Source: JANWWM01 sp046719715 (lineage in GTDB: Bacteria; Bacteroidota; Chlorobiia; Chlorobiales; Thermochlorobacteraceae). Taken from it: a DNA stretch of 64,000 nt. The position numbers and the translations under genes were made by a program. The notes below the pieces were generated by a model. That model saw only the letters and a list, made by a program, of their open reading frames with translations, did no database searches and was not told the origin of the DNA. Shown piece by piece: positions 42,248-51,428 of the stretch. The DNA is taken from contig JBDNCJ010000003.1 in the NCBI GenBank assembly GCA_046719715.1, forward strand, positions 37,803-101,802, read 5' to 3'. The number at the start of each line of letters is the position of its first letter. Positions within the stretch are counted from its first letter, which is position 1.

Positions 42248-44095
42248 TCAGAAGCCGAACATTTCCAATCGCCTTCGCCGCATCAATTCGCTTGCCGTTC
42301 TTGAAGGCTCAATGCTTTGCTTTTTGATATTGCGCTTGCCGACTTTTCCGCGAAGCGTCATCGGCTCGCCGCCACGCGCAACCACGACGGTTGTCGAGTC
42401 GCCGATTTTCTGTCCTTCATAAAACAAGACGCGCTGAACGAACGTCTCTTTTGCTTCTTTTTTGATTCCATCAATTTCAATGATTTCGTCGCCCGTCTGC
42501 ACGCCCATTTTCGCCGCCTCCGAATTGGGGGCTACAAATCCAACGATGAGATTATCGGCGGTATCGGGAAGAGCAAGATAGCCGGCAAAGGCGGTTTCCT
42601 CCTCGCGCATCGTCAGTTCAAGCCCGACTTTCTCAAAGTAAGCGGATAGGTCGAGCGAATCTACCCCAATGACATACTTCGTGTAGAACGGCATGACATC
42701 AACGCCAGAAAGACTTTGAATCACATAAATCAAGGAATCTTCGGGATAGGCTTTTTGAGGTTTACCGAACTGCTCGTTCATTTTAATCAAGAGCGAATCT
42801 GCGCTGAACTTGTCGTTGGATAGCGTGCGCAGTTCGATGTCCAGCATCATCGCTACCAATGTGCCCTTGATATAAAAGGGAATCATCTCTTCGGAACTTT
42901 CCGTGTTGGCAAGGCGAAGACTGAGTGCTTCCAAACTTTCAATGTTTTCTGTTGGAAACATTTTCATGTAGGAAAGGCGTTGCAGAAGCCCGTCCAGAAA
43001 GGCTTGTGCGGGAATCACTCGGTTGCGCACCAGAAGCATATCAGCATAGTAATCCGTCATGCCTTCAACGAACCAAATATTCGGCGTGTAGAGCCGATTT
43101 TGATAATCGAATCCGCCGTTTTCCTTACTGCCCAAGAGCGTTCCATGAATGCGTTTCGGATTCCAAAGGTGGAAAAATTCGTGGCTGATGGTATTCGTGA
43201 GTTGGTCGTTGCGCACGTTGCGCCAATCGCCTGCGGGCATAAAGTAAGCCGAAGAATTACGATGCTCCAATGCGCCGTAAGACGAGAGGAACTTCGGACG
43301 CACAAGGCGAAAGAGAAAAAGGTGCTTGGCGTAAGGCAATTCACCGAATAGGCGATAATGCGCTTTGACGATTTCGTCCGTTACTTTGATGAGGCTATCG
43401 GCGCGAAATGGTTCATCGGAATCAATCACGAAACTATGTGGCTTGCCGAGAATCATTGATTCGGCACGCTCAAACTTGCCCATCAACACGGGCGCGTCGA
43501 CAAGTTCGTCATAGTCTTTTGCAACGGCTTCGGTAGAATTGGGCGCCACTTCAATCGCAGAGGCGACTTTCCAACCCGATGGCAGTTTGTATCGCACTTC
43601 GCACGGCAAGTGCTTGAAGCCGTCGATGTAGCCAAACGCATTTGTGCCGTTGAAGTAAATGCGCTTCGAGTTGATTTCCGTCGTTTCCACCCACAGAACG
43701 CCGCCTTTGAGGTCTGTGGTTTCTCCAACAATATAACTCACTTTTTTGAGCGATTTTGCCTTTTGAATTTGCCACACGCACGAGCTTAACTGCGCGTAAG
43801 GAAGCGTGTCGCCATTTTCGGCAATCGGATAAACGGCTTTAATGAATTTGCCATACTCAACGAATTGATACGCGCCCGGCGCCCAAGCGGGAATGCAAAA
43901 CAAGGCTTCATCGCCGAGTTTCACGTCGATGAGTTCAAGCGAAAGCGCGAGCGTTCCCGTTTCGGGCTTCGCTGCATCAACGACGTAGGCGGCGTGCGCG
44001 CCGGAAAAGCGTTTGGTTGCTTTTTCGGTGGTGGCGCAACTTGCAATGAACACGAGGACGAATGCGCCGAGAAAAAGGCGAAGTGCGTGCGTCAT
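42248..44095 (-). CDS. M61-family lipoprotein metallopeptidase with PDZ domain
   Basis: Envelope aminopeptidase of the glycyl aminopeptidase (M61) family, 615 residues. The ATG at 44095 starts a lipoprotein signal peptide (MTHALRLFLGAFVLVFIASC); a longer start at 44125 would weaken it. The zinc site is HEFFH in TISHEFFHLWNPKRI, with the third ligand in EGMTDYYADMLL. The N-terminal half has the family beta-rich domain. The C-terminus carries a PDZ domain (about 500-590: GFVAPNSEAAKMGVQTGDEIIEI), as is normal for the family. It is likely transcribed behind der, whose stop is 41 bases upstream. Substrate unknown. Confidence 0.9.
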   Translation of the reverse strand: MTHALRLFLGAFVLVFIASCATTEKATKRFSGAHAAYVVDAAKPETGTLALSLELIDVKLGDEALFCIPAWAPGAYQFVEYGKFIKAVYPIAENGDTLPYAQLSSCVWQIQKAKSLKKVSYIVGETTDLKGGVLWVETTEINSKRIYFNGTNAFGYIDGFKHLPCEVRYKLPSGWKVASAIEVAPNSTEAVAKDYDELVDAPVLMGKFERAESMILGKPHSFVIDSDEPFRADSLIKVTDEIVKAHYRLFGELPYAKHLFLFRLVRPKFLSSYGALEHRNSSAYFMPAGDWRNVRNDQLTNTISHEFFHLWNPKRIHGTLLGSKENGGFDYQNRLYTPNIWFVEGMTDYYADMLLVRNRVIPAQAFLDGLLQRLSYMKMFPTENIESLEALSLRLANTESSEEMIPFYIKGTLVAMMLDIELRTLSNDKFSADSLLIKMNEQFGKPQKAYPEDSLIYVIQSLSGVDVMPFYTKYVIGVDSLDLSAYFEKVGLELTMREEETAFAGYLALPDTADNLIVGFVAPNSEAAKMGVQTGDEIIEIDGIKKEAKETFVQRVLFYEGQKIGDSTTVVVARGGEPMTLRGKVGKRNIKKQSIEPSRTASELMRRRRLEMFGF

Positions 44096-44136
44096 AATGA
44101 GTTCGGTCGGAAAAGGTTTGGTCATTTGGGGCGTGT

Positions 44137-45450
44137 TTATTTCAAACGGAATTGAAGTTCAATCGGCGTGCCTTGAAAGCCGAAGTGTTCGCGGATTTTT
44201 CGCTCTAAAAATTTTTTGTATGCCTCTTCAAGTTGCTTGGTGTTGCTACCGAAGAAGGCGATGAGCGGCGGCTCGGTTGAAAGTTGCGAGATGTATTTAA
44301 TTTTGACTTCTCTGCCGCTTTTCGTCCAAGGCGTGTTGCGCTCGATTTCGGGAAGCAAGGCTTTGTTAAGGTCGCTGGTTGAAAGTCGGTTGCGTCGAAC
44401 TTGCCAGACTTCCTTTGCGACATCGATAACTTTGAAAACGCGCTGTTTGGTGAGGGCGGAAATGAAGACGATGGGAATGTAGTTCAAACTGCCAAGCCGT
44501 GCGTGAATGGCTTTTGTAAAGTCGTCCGCCGTTCTCGACGCTTTCTCGACCAAATCCCACTTATTGACGGCGATGACGACGCCGCGTTTTTTTTCAACGG
44601 CGTCGTTAATGACGCGCAAATCTTGTTTCTCCAATCCTTGCGAGGCGTCAATCATGGCGACGGCGACGTCGGCGCGCTCGATGGCTTTATCGGTGCGCAC
44701 CGTGCTGAAGAACTCGATATTGTCTTCGACGCGGGCTTTGCGGCGCAAGCCGGCGGTATCGATAAGCAGAAAGCGTTGCTGATTGCGATAAAATTCGGTG
44801 TCAATGGCGTCGCGTGTTGTGCCAGCAATTTCGGTTACGATTTGCCGATTCTGTCCCAGAACAGCATTGACGAAACTGGACTTTCCGACGTTTGGACGCC
44901 CGACGATAGCGAGTTTGACGGTGTTGGCATCAATTTCATCGGTCGGTTTGGCTTCGGGCAATGAAGCGACAACGCCATCAAGCAGTTCCGCCACGCCGTC
45001 ACCGCTTAATGCGGAAACAAGATGTAATTCGCCCAGTCCGAGCCGTCTGAACGCTTCGGCGTCGAGACGGTCTTTATCGTTTTCAACTTTGTTGATGGTG
45101 AAGAAGATTTTTTTGCGGTCGAGGACTTTGCGCAAGTGTTCAGCCACGACGGCGTCTATGTCGGTGATTCCCGATTTGACGTCAACGACGAAGACGATGG
45201 CGTGTGCTTCTTCAATGGAAAGAAAGACCTGCTCGAGAACGGCTTTGCTGATGCGGTCTTCGGCGGTGGTGTATCCGCCCGTATCGATGAGGCTGAACGC
45301 CCTGCCGTTCCACTCGGCGTCGAGGTAATTGCGGTCGCGCGTAACGCCGGGCATATCATGGACGATGGCATGTCGTTTGCTGACGATGCGGTTGAAAAGC
45401 GTTGACTTACCGACGTTCGGTCTGCCGACAATAGCAACAATCGGTTTCAT
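44137..45450 (-). CDS. der: Ribosome-assembly GTPase Der (EngA)
   Basis: Essential tandem GTPase acting in 50S subunit maturation. The 437-residue protein has two G domains: first GRPNVGKST and DTGGY, second GRPNVGKSS, DTAGL and NKWDL, then a C-terminal KH-like domain (about 350-437) ending GFQGTPIELQFRLK. I set the start at the ATG at 45450 because Der proteins begin MKPIVAIVGRPN; ATG codons at 45465 and 45477 are also in frame and downstream of the promoter at 45523-45552, so the longer forms are possible. It is the first gene of a likely two-gene unit with the M61 peptidase. Confidence 0.95.
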   Translation of the reverse strand: MKPIVAIVGRPNVGKSTLFNRIVSKRHAIVHDMPGVTRDRNYLDAEWNGRAFSLIDTGGYTTAEDRISKAVLEQVFLSIEEAHAIVFVVDVKSGITDIDAVVAEHLRKVLDRKKIFFTINKVENDKDRLDAEAFRRLGLGELHLVSALSGDGVAELLDGVVASLPEAKPTDEIDANTVKLAIVGRPNVGKSSFVNAVLGQNRQIVTEIAGTTRDAIDTEFYRNQQRFLLIDTAGLRRKARVEDNIEFFSTVRTDKAIERADVAVAMIDASQGLEKQDLRVINDAVEKKRGVVIAVNKWDLVEKASRTADDFTKAIHARLGSLNYIPIVFISALTKQRVFKVIDVAKEVWQVRRNRLSTSDLNKALLPEIERNTPWTKSGREVKIKYISQLSTEPPLIAFFGSNTKQLEEAYKKFLERKIREHFGFQGTPIELQFRLK

Positions 45451-45522
45451 TTTGGACGGGTTCATCGCCGCTCTCATGAGTTAGAGCAACGGAATTGAAC
45501 TGTGAAAAATATGTTTAATTCT

Positions 45523-45552
45523 CAAAGATAGGTATATTCACGAAACGGTCAA
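45523..45552 (-). promoter_or_regulatory. Bacteroidota-type promoter of der
   Basis: On the minus strand TTG (45552-45550), exactly 19 bases, then TATCTTTG (45530-45523) match TTG-N19-TAnnTTTG. Transcription would begin near 45516, 40 to 65 bases before the possible der starts. Confidence 0.7.
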
Positions 45553-45607
45553 GCAACGACGACCGACATTCATTTACGAACATTTCTTTCCTTTGACAAA
45601 CAGTAGT

Positions 45608-46249
45608 ATGCCTTCAAAAGGTAAAGTTTTTTTCGGGGTAGATTTAGCAGGACGCATTGACGAAGTAACCGGCGTTGCCGCTCTTTCCGATAAAGCCGAA
45701 CTCATCTTTGTCAATCAAGTCAAACCCGACTTGGCTATCCGAAACTATATTGACTATCATCGTCCGTGTCTTATCGGAATGGATGCGCCGCTCACAATTC
45801 CGTCAGGTCGCTACGGCACTTACGCAAGCCGAAAGTGCGACAGAGATTTGGCGATGCTCGGCATTCCCACTTTTGCAACCTCAATGCTAGCGCAGCTAAC
45901 CTTCCGCGCCATCACGATTGCCAAAACGCTTGAACCGCGCTACCCTACGATTGAAGTTTATCCGCACGCCACGAAAGTCCGACTGGGCTTGACGCACAAG
46001 GATAAAAAAATAAAAGTCATTTCGCGCGAGATTGTTCAAAGTCGGCTGTCAAGGTTCATTAAAAACCTGCCGCGCAAGTCGAAAATTCTGCTTTCCGACC
46101 ATGAACTCGACGCCATTCTCGCCGCTTACACCGCGCTTCTGCACGACCAATATCTCACCCAACCGATTGGCGACGCGCAAGAAGGCTTGATTTTCATTCC
46201 AAATGATAAAGCACGAAAACCGCTTTCGTTCACCGAAGACGTGGAGTAA
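45608..46249 (+). CDS. DUF429 (RNase H-like fold) protein
   Basis: Protein of 213 residues belonging to the DUF429 family, predicted to have an RNase H-like fold but without a proven reaction. The ATG at 45608 is preferred to a TTG at 45593. The first strand KVFFGVDLAGR holds the leading aspartate, IGMDAPLTIPSGRYGTYASRKCD gives the second acidic strand and the characteristic CDRDL region, and LLSDHELDAILAAYTALL the C-terminal acidic helix. These acidic positions would bind a metal ion. It is the first gene of a tightly packed four-gene run, followed without gap by the next start codon (TAA then ATG), so it shares transcription and probably function with them. Confidence 0.82.
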   Translation: MPSKGKVFFGVDLAGRIDEVTGVAALSDKAELIFVNQVKPDLAIRNYIDYHRPCLIGMDAPLTIPSGRYGTYASRKCDRDLAMLGIPTFATSMLAQLTFRAITIAKTLEPRYPTIEVYPHATKVRLGLTHKDKKIKVISREIVQSRLSRFIKNLPRKSKILLSDHELDAILAAYTALLHDQYLTQPIGDAQEGLIFIPNDKARKPLSFTEDVE

Positions 46250-46576
46250 ATGAAACCGCCTGAACTTTCCGACGATATTGACGAACGCTGGGTGCGTTTT
46301 GAGGCGATGTTTGAAAAAAAATTTCAAAAAAAACCCAACGTTGAAACCGCCTTTTTCATCATCGGGCTTCAACATCACTTCAACGGACGCGCTTTGGAGA
46401 AAGGCGAAAAGGAGCACTTAATCGCCGAAGGATTTTACATCACGTTTGAAAAGCAAGGCTACTTTTCGCGCAACGGCGACGGCACTTGGAAAGAAGAAAA
46501 GCCGTTTCCCGCACTCGGCGGCGCGCCCCGCGAAACCTTTTATCGTCAAGCGATTCTCTCTTACTTTGAGCAATAA
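46250..46576 (+). CDS. Unknown 108-residue protein in the DUF429-DUF4032 cluster
   Basis: Small soluble protein with no family I can name. The start ATG follows the DUF429 stop immediately. It has a charged N-terminus, a lysine-rich stretch (EKKFQKKPN), a central helical segment (FFIIGLQHHFNGRALEKGEKEHL) whose hydrophobic positions are spaced like an amphipathic helix, and an aromatic, proline-containing C-terminus. No membrane helix and no cysteine are present. Its stop overlaps the proposed TTG start of the next gene by 11 bases. Its place between DUF429 and DUF4032 genes suggests a small partner of one of them. Confidence 0.7.
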   Translation: MKPPELSDDIDERWVRFEAMFEKKFQKKPNVETAFFIIGLQHHFNGRALEKGEKEHLIAEGFYITFEKQGYFSRNGDGTWKEEKPFPALGGAPRETFYRQAILSYFEQ

Positions 46577-47810
46577 TCCAGCAACAACCCCGCGACTCGA
46601 CTACGACGTCGATGCCCGCTACCTGCCTGCGCTGACGCTCTTTCCGTTTGAAAAAAATTTGGAAGAGTGGCAAGCCTTCGGCGTTGCGCCGATTATGATG
46701 CGGCGCGGAGACTCGCGCCATCAAGTAATTTTCGTTAAATCTAAATTGCCCGCACTTCCTTTCAGGTTCGCCATTAAAGAAATCTCGCTCGACCTTGCTC
46801 GTCGCGAAATCGAAAACTATCACAAACTTCGCGAACTCGGCGTTCAAACCTTGACGCCCGTCGGCATCGTTACACGACGCGAAAGCACCGTTCCAATTCA
46901 GACGCCAGCGGGCGTAATGTATCAAGCCGGCGTTACCGCCTATCTCATCACGCTGCTTGAAGACGCCGTTCTGCCTGAATCGGTCTTGTTCGGCTTGCGA
47001 TTCCAACAACAAGCGCGAAAAGAAATTTTTGACGCGATAGCCGAACTTTTCGCCCAATGCCATGCCTTGAACGTCTATTGGGGCGATGCCTCGCTCGACA
47101 ATCTGCTCATTAAATTCGTGCGCGAAGAACATACGCTCGGCAAACGCCGCAGGCTCGTCGCCCTGCTCGCCGATACCGAAACGACCGAAATTCACCCATC
47201 ACTTTCTCAACGGATGAAAGAAGCCGACTTGGAATTTTTCTTCGAATCCATGCTCTGGCTCGATGAAGAATTTCATAAGCGCGGCAACCCCCGCGATAAA
47301 AGCATCACCCTGAACGACATCGCCTACCTGCGCGGGCGATATAACGCGCTCACCGATATCTGGAACGCGCACAAGCGATTTGATTCACTCACTCAATTCA
47401 ATTCCGAACGTCACTTCGGCAGATTTCGCAAAGTTGCTTACGCCGATACCTTGCTCAAACATTTGGAAGAGCATAAGTGGTATTTGAGCGAGCGAATGAA
47501 AAGTCCCGTCTCAATGCGCAACGCCACACTCGATTGGTATGCCAATTACTTTTTGCCGATTCAAGACTTGCTCAAACAAAGCCACTTCGCCGACTACTTC
47601 CCCGACAAAACCGAATTAGAAGTATATTTGGAGATTATGGAGAACAAATACTATCTGAGCGAGCAACAAAAGCGCGACGTCGGGCTGAGCTACGCGATTC
47701 AAGATTTCGCCAAGCGGTTCGGCATCGAAAAAAACTACGTCTCGTCTTTGAAAAAAATGTTCAAAACTTTAATCGACATCACAAAAGAGTATGCTAAGTT
47801 TCCTCGTTAA
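46566..47810 (+). CDS. DUF4032 kinase-like protein
   Basis: Protein of 414 residues resembling the DUF4032 family, distantly related to lipopolysaccharide or small-molecule kinases. The kinase-like core shows a lysine strand (FRFAIKEISLDLARREIENY), a catalytic-loop equivalent YWGDASLDNLL in which Asp and Asn are conserved, and a metal-binding equivalent LLADTETTEIHP. This pattern matches family members that read WGDCSLSN and DAETAE. The C-terminal 170 residues are helical and of unknown role. The likely start is TTG at 46566, since upstream frame-open sequence overlaps the small gene by its full length and lacks family character. It overlaps the next gene by 20 bases. Kinase activity is inferred, not shown. 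Confidence 0.78.
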   Translation: MSNNPATTPRLDYDVDARYLPALTLFPFEKNLEEWQAFGVAPIMMRRGDSRHQVIFVKSKLPALPFRFAIKEISLDLARREIENYHKLRELGVQTLTPVGIVTRRESTVPIQTPAGVMYQAGVTAYLITLLEDAVLPESVLFGLRFQQQARKEIFDAIAELFAQCHALNVYWGDASLDNLLIKFVREEHTLGKRRRLVALLADTETTEIHPSLSQRMKEADLEFFFESMLWLDEEFHKRGNPRDKSITLNDIAYLRGRYNALTDIWNAHKRFDSLTQFNSERHFGRFRKVAYADTLLKHLEEHKWYLSERMKSPVSMRNATLDWYANYFLPIQDLLKQSHFADYFPDKTELEVYLEIMENKYYLSEQQKRDVGLSYAIQDFAKRFGIEKNYVSSLKKMFKTLIDITKEYAKFPR

Positions 47811-49296
47811 GTCCGGCGTCAAATCCGTCGTTCTTTTTTGCCTCCTCAATCTCGCCACGCTTCTTTCTCGCGCCGAAGCCCTCGCGCAATCAGCGCCACA
47901 ATCCTCGCCGGAAAAAGGCGTGGTGTGCATTTATTTCAAGCGGCTGAATCCAAGCAATCCGACGGAAGGCGTCTTGATGCAACTCGTCAACAAAAGCACG
48001 ACGTCGGGGAGGTTCATCTTGCGCACCAGCCCCGACGCCAATAAAGCCGTTTATGTCGACATCGGCAGAGACGTCAAACCCAACGAGCGCGACGTGATTG
48101 AACGCAACTTAGCAACGCGCATCGGCGATATGTTTTCCGCCAAAAGTGAAAAATCCGTCAAAAGCGTCGCCCAATACAAAGACCTTCTCAAACTCATTCT
48201 CGACAGTGAACAACGGGTCTTCCAACAAATTGACTTAACGAAAAACTTTGACATCAGGGACACGGTCTATGTGTTTGATTTTGACGCCGCAACACAGAAC
48301 TACTCGATTTTCAAAAACGATGGTCGCCCCGAAGCCCTCGCACTCTATCAATTCGTCGACGAACGGTGGACGGGAAAGAAGTTTTATCCCGATTACAAAT
48401 CCCGCCTTTCCAAGCATGATTTCAAAGATTTTTTAGAGCCGGAAATTCTTGAGGCGATTTTTCAAACGAGAAAAGCGCCGCAAGAGCAAGCCGAACTAAA
48501 CCCAGCGCAAAAGCGCACCATTTCCGATGCCGACCAAAAAGCCACTTGGGCACTCATTCTTTCCGTCATCAGCATCATTATCGGCGTTTTCGGACTCTTG
48601 ACGAACGCCATGCAAGGAAAAGATAAAGTCGACCAGCTCGGACGCATCGAGGGAAAGGTGAAGACACTTGAAAATCGCTTGAACAAGCCCTTCTACCAAA
48701 CCGACGTCAATGCCGAAGAAGAAAGCCGACGCGGCGCACAGCAACTTCAAAGCCTCGTCGCACGCGTGATTGCCTTAGAGCGAGCGGCTGGGGTTAAAGT
48801 TACTGACGGCATAAGCGGCGCGGTCTCTTTCAAAAATGAAACCGCAGCGGCACTTCAAAAATTGATTCAACAGTATCGAGAGAAGTGGTCGGAAGAGCCA
48901 AGTCTGGCAGGCGTTTACGGGCAGTTAACGCTTTGTTTGGACGATTTCACCGTTCGCCTTTCCGAGTTGGAAAACGGCTTGCTCATGAAGGATTTTGTGA
49001 TAAAATACGTGATGCCGCATATCGACGCGCTTGATTCCCTCTTTCAGCCCGAACCCGACGCGCCAATCAACACGCCGGAAATCGTCAATGAGTACCTTCG
49101 CGCGCTTCAAAAGATGCTGACGATTACGGAAATTGAAGTGCGTGCCAAAATTTCGCGCTTCGACAACGAGCGACACGAAAAAGCCGGCGCGATTCTCAAA
49201 ACGAATTTGGAATCAGGCACGATTACTAAAGTGCTCCGTCGTGGGTTGATTCACGGCGAAACCGTTCGCAAAGCCCAAGTGATTCGCGCCGAATAA
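47791..49296 (+). CDS. Unknown membrane protein with coiled coil, last gene of the cluster
   Basis: Unrecognised protein of 501 residues. A signal peptide (1-33, cleavage near ALAQ) leads into a periplasmic region (34-245) with strand-helix patterns, followed by one membrane helix at 251-273 (ATWALILSVISIIIGVFGLL). The remaining 228 residues would lie in the cytoplasm. They begin with a coiled-coil heptad pattern (DQLGRIEGKVKTLENRLNKP, then RGAQQLQSLVARVIALERA) and end in a helical domain. The topology suggests transfer of a state from the periplasm to the cytoplasm, where the kinase-like partner could act. The start overlaps the DUF4032 gene by 20 bases. No known family is recognised. Confidence 0.72.
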   Translation: MLSFLVKSGVKSVVLFCLLNLATLLSRAEALAQSAPQSSPEKGVVCIYFKRLNPSNPTEGVLMQLVNKSTTSGRFILRTSPDANKAVYVDIGRDVKPNERDVIERNLATRIGDMFSAKSEKSVKSVAQYKDLLKLILDSEQRVFQQIDLTKNFDIRDTVYVFDFDAATQNYSIFKNDGRPEALALYQFVDERWTGKKFYPDYKSRLSKHDFKDFLEPEILEAIFQTRKAPQEQAELNPAQKRTISDADQKATWALILSVISIIIGVFGLLTNAMQGKDKVDQLGRIEGKVKTLENRLNKPFYQTDVNAEEESRRGAQQLQSLVARVIALERAAGVKVTDGISGAVSFKNETAAALQKLIQQYREKWSEEPSLAGVYGQLTLCLDDFTVRLSELENGLLMKDFVIKYVMPHIDALDSLFQPEPDAPINTPEIVNEYLRALQKMLTITEIEVRAKISRFDNERHEKAGAILKTNLESGTITKVLRRGLIHGETVRKAQVIRAE

Positions 49297-49315
49297 TCCC
49301 GAAACAACTTGAAGA

Positions 49316-49410
49316 GCGTCATGTTTTTTCGTCGTTGCCAAAAGCGACGCCGCTCGCTTGACGAGGCTTGCTTGGATGGGGCTTCGTCGCTTCGCGCCTC
49401 ACAACGACCG
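49316..49410. repeat. Degenerate relative of the 81-bp dispersed repeat
   Basis: This stretch between two plus-strand genes contains GGGGCTTCGTCGCTTCGCGCC followed by CACAACGACC in shorter matched pieces, resembling the second half of copies A and B, and an upstream CGTCGTTGCC/GACGCCGC part resembling the first half. The match is weak. Confidence 0.35.
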
Positions 49411-49489
49411 CAACATGCTATCCTTTTCAAGTCGTTTTAGTATAACTCATTAGTATTGGCTCTCTAAACTTGCCAACATTATCACGACG

Positions 49490-51415
49490 ATGGAAAGCGT
49501 AGCGCGTTTTTTGATGGAAGTTGCACCGTTCTCGCTTCTTTCCGATGAAGAGCGGGAGGCGGTTTCAAAGAAAATGCTCGTCGAGTATTTCCCGAAAGGA
49601 AGTGTGATTTTGAGGCGCGACCTCGACAAAGCTGAGTTTCTTTACATCGTGCGTAAAGGTCGAATCCGCATCACGCGCGGGCGGAGCGGAGAAAACGAGC
49701 GTCTCGTTTCGCTGTGCGGCGAAGGCGATAGTTTCGGCATTACCTCGCTCTTGGAGAACGAAGCGTTCATCTTCAACGCGACGAGCGACGACGACACCAT
49801 TTGCTACCTTCTTCCCAAATCCGAATTCAAACACTATTACGAGACTCACCAAAAGTTCGCCGATTACTTCTCGCCCACGCTTTCCGTTTCGCTCGCCAAC
49901 GCCTATCAAATCGAGCGAGAGCGGCTCTCGATACAAAAGCAAAGCGGCGACGTTTCTCTGCTCTTTCAAAGCGTCGCGTCGCTGATTAAACGCCGCCCCG
50001 TTGTTGGAACGCCGGAACTGACGGTGCGCGAAGCGGCTGAAATCATGACGCTCGAGCGTGTTGGCTCAATGGTCATTTTGGGGGACGATGGAAAACCCGA
50101 CGGCATCATCACCGATACCGATTTTCGCTCAAAAGTCGTTGCGCAAAGCCAGAGCCTGCATCTCCCCGTTTCCGCCGTCATGTCCTCACCCGTGATTACG
50201 ATTGATTCAGAAGATTCGGTGATGAACGCGCTCATGCTCATGACGCGCCGACGCATTCATCACCTTTGCGTCGTGGCGCATAAAGGCGACGTCGAGCGAT
50301 TTCTCGGCGTGATTTCCGACCATGATTTAATGCTGATGCACGGCGTTAGTCCCGCCGCCGCCGTCAGAAATTTAGACCGAGAAGAAACCGTCGAAGGCTT
50401 GCTTTCCGTGCGCATGCAAATGGACGCCGTCGTTGATTCGCTCATCGCACAAGGCATGACCGCCAAACGGCTCACGCACATCATCACTTCGTTTAACGAC
50501 AAACTCACCGAGCGCATCTTGCAGTTTGCAGAAGCGCGCATGGTTCGCGAAGGCTTCGGCAAGCCGCCCGTGCCTTACGCATGGATTGCCTTCGGCAGTG
50601 AAGGTCGCGAAGAACAAACCATCAGCACCGACCAAGATAACGGCATTGTCTTCGCAGAAACCGATAGTTTTTCAGAAGTGCAAACCTACTTCTTGAACTT
50701 TGCTTCATTCGTTGTGGAGAGTTTGGATAAGGTCGGATTTCCAAAATGCAAAGGCAACATCATGGCAACGAATCCCGACCTGTGCCAAAGTCTTTCGGGT
50801 TGGAAGAAAAATTTTTCAAAGTGGGTTCACTCCCCAAGCCCCAAATCGCTTTTGAACGCTTCCATCTTTTTTGACTTTCGCTCGATTTATGGAGACGCCT
50901 CGCTCGTTGCCTCGCTTCGTCAGCACTTGTTTTCAGAGTTGGCATTGGCGAAGCAGTTTCTTTTTTTCATGACGCAGAACGCGCTTCAAACCAAACCGCC
51001 GCTCGGCTTCTTCGGCTCGTTTTTACTTGAAGATTCAGGTGCACATAAAAATCAATTCAACATCAAAGAGCGCGCACTTCGTCCGCTTGTTGATGGCGCA
51101 CGGTTGCTTTCTTTCCAAGCCAAGACCAACACCGCCAACACGTGGTCGCGCCTTGACATTGCCAAAGAAAAAAATTTGATGCGCCAAAATTTGTTGGACA
51201 ATATCATCGAAGCCTTTGACTTTATGATGACGCTTCGGCTCACACACCACAGCGAACAGCGTCGCAAAGGTCTTGCGCCCGACAATTTCATCGCACCGGA
51301 ACGGCTCACGCAGATTGAGCGAAACGCTCTGAAAGAATCGTTCCGCGTTGTCGAGGAGTTTCAAGCCGAATTGCGCGATAAGTTCGCAGGCGGCGTCGCC
51401 ATGACGATGGAGTAG
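49490..51415 (+). CDS. cNMP-binding / CBS pair / DUF294 nucleotidyltransferase-like protein
   Basis: Cytoplasmic signalling protein of 641 residues. A cyclic-nucleotide-binding beta-roll occupies residues 10-125 (GSVILRRDLDKAEFLYIVRKG), two CBS motifs lie at about 168-285 (LTVREAAEIMTLERVGSMVIL and SVMNALMLMTRRRIHHLCVV), and a DUF294 nucleotidyltransferase-like domain follows at about 310-460 with GSEGREEQTISTDQDNGI. There the Gly-Ser and the two aspartates match the metal-binding positions of GlnD-type transferases. A DUF294_C helical domain completes the protein. Homologues are often paired with an exonuclease; here the neighbours are the four-gene cluster upstream (193 bases away) and a DUF2887 gene 13 bases downstream. 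The protein modified is unknown. Confidence 0.9.
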   Translation: MESVARFLMEVAPFSLLSDEEREAVSKKMLVEYFPKGSVILRRDLDKAEFLYIVRKGRIRITRGRSGENERLVSLCGEGDSFGITSLLENEAFIFNATSDDDTICYLLPKSEFKHYYETHQKFADYFSPTLSVSLANAYQIERERLSIQKQSGDVSLLFQSVASLIKRRPVVGTPELTVREAAEIMTLERVGSMVILGDDGKPDGIITDTDFRSKVVAQSQSLHLPVSAVMSSPVITIDSEDSVMNALMLMTRRRIHHLCVVAHKGDVERFLGVISDHDLMLMHGVSPAAAVRNLDREETVEGLLSVRMQMDAVVDSLIAQGMTAKRLTHIITSFNDKLTERILQFAEARMVREGFGKPPVPYAWIAFGSEGREEQTISTDQDNGIVFAETDSFSEVQTYFLNFASFVVESLDKVGFPKCKGNIMATNPDLCQSLSGWKKNFSKWVHSPSPKSLLNASIFFDFRSIYGDASLVASLRQHLFSELALAKQFLFFMTQNALQTKPPLGFFGSFLLEDSGAHKNQFNIKERALRPLVDGARLLSFQAKTNTANTWSRLDIAKEKNLMRQNLLDNIIEAFDFMMTLRLTHHSEQRRKGLAPDNFIAPERLTQIERNALKESFRVVEEFQAELRDKFAGGVAMTME

Positions 51416-51428
51416 ATTAATCACGTTT

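Noticed and set aside
44401..44964. 187-codon plus-strand frame opposite der.
   Set aside because: Antisense to the essential GTPase Der; low-complexity Gly/Asp/Phe composition typical of shadow frames.
46440..47195. Long open frame on the minus strand (251 codons) opposite the DUF4032 gene.
   Set aside because: It lies entirely antisense to the kinase-like gene, which has conserved motifs; no family features were seen in the antisense product.
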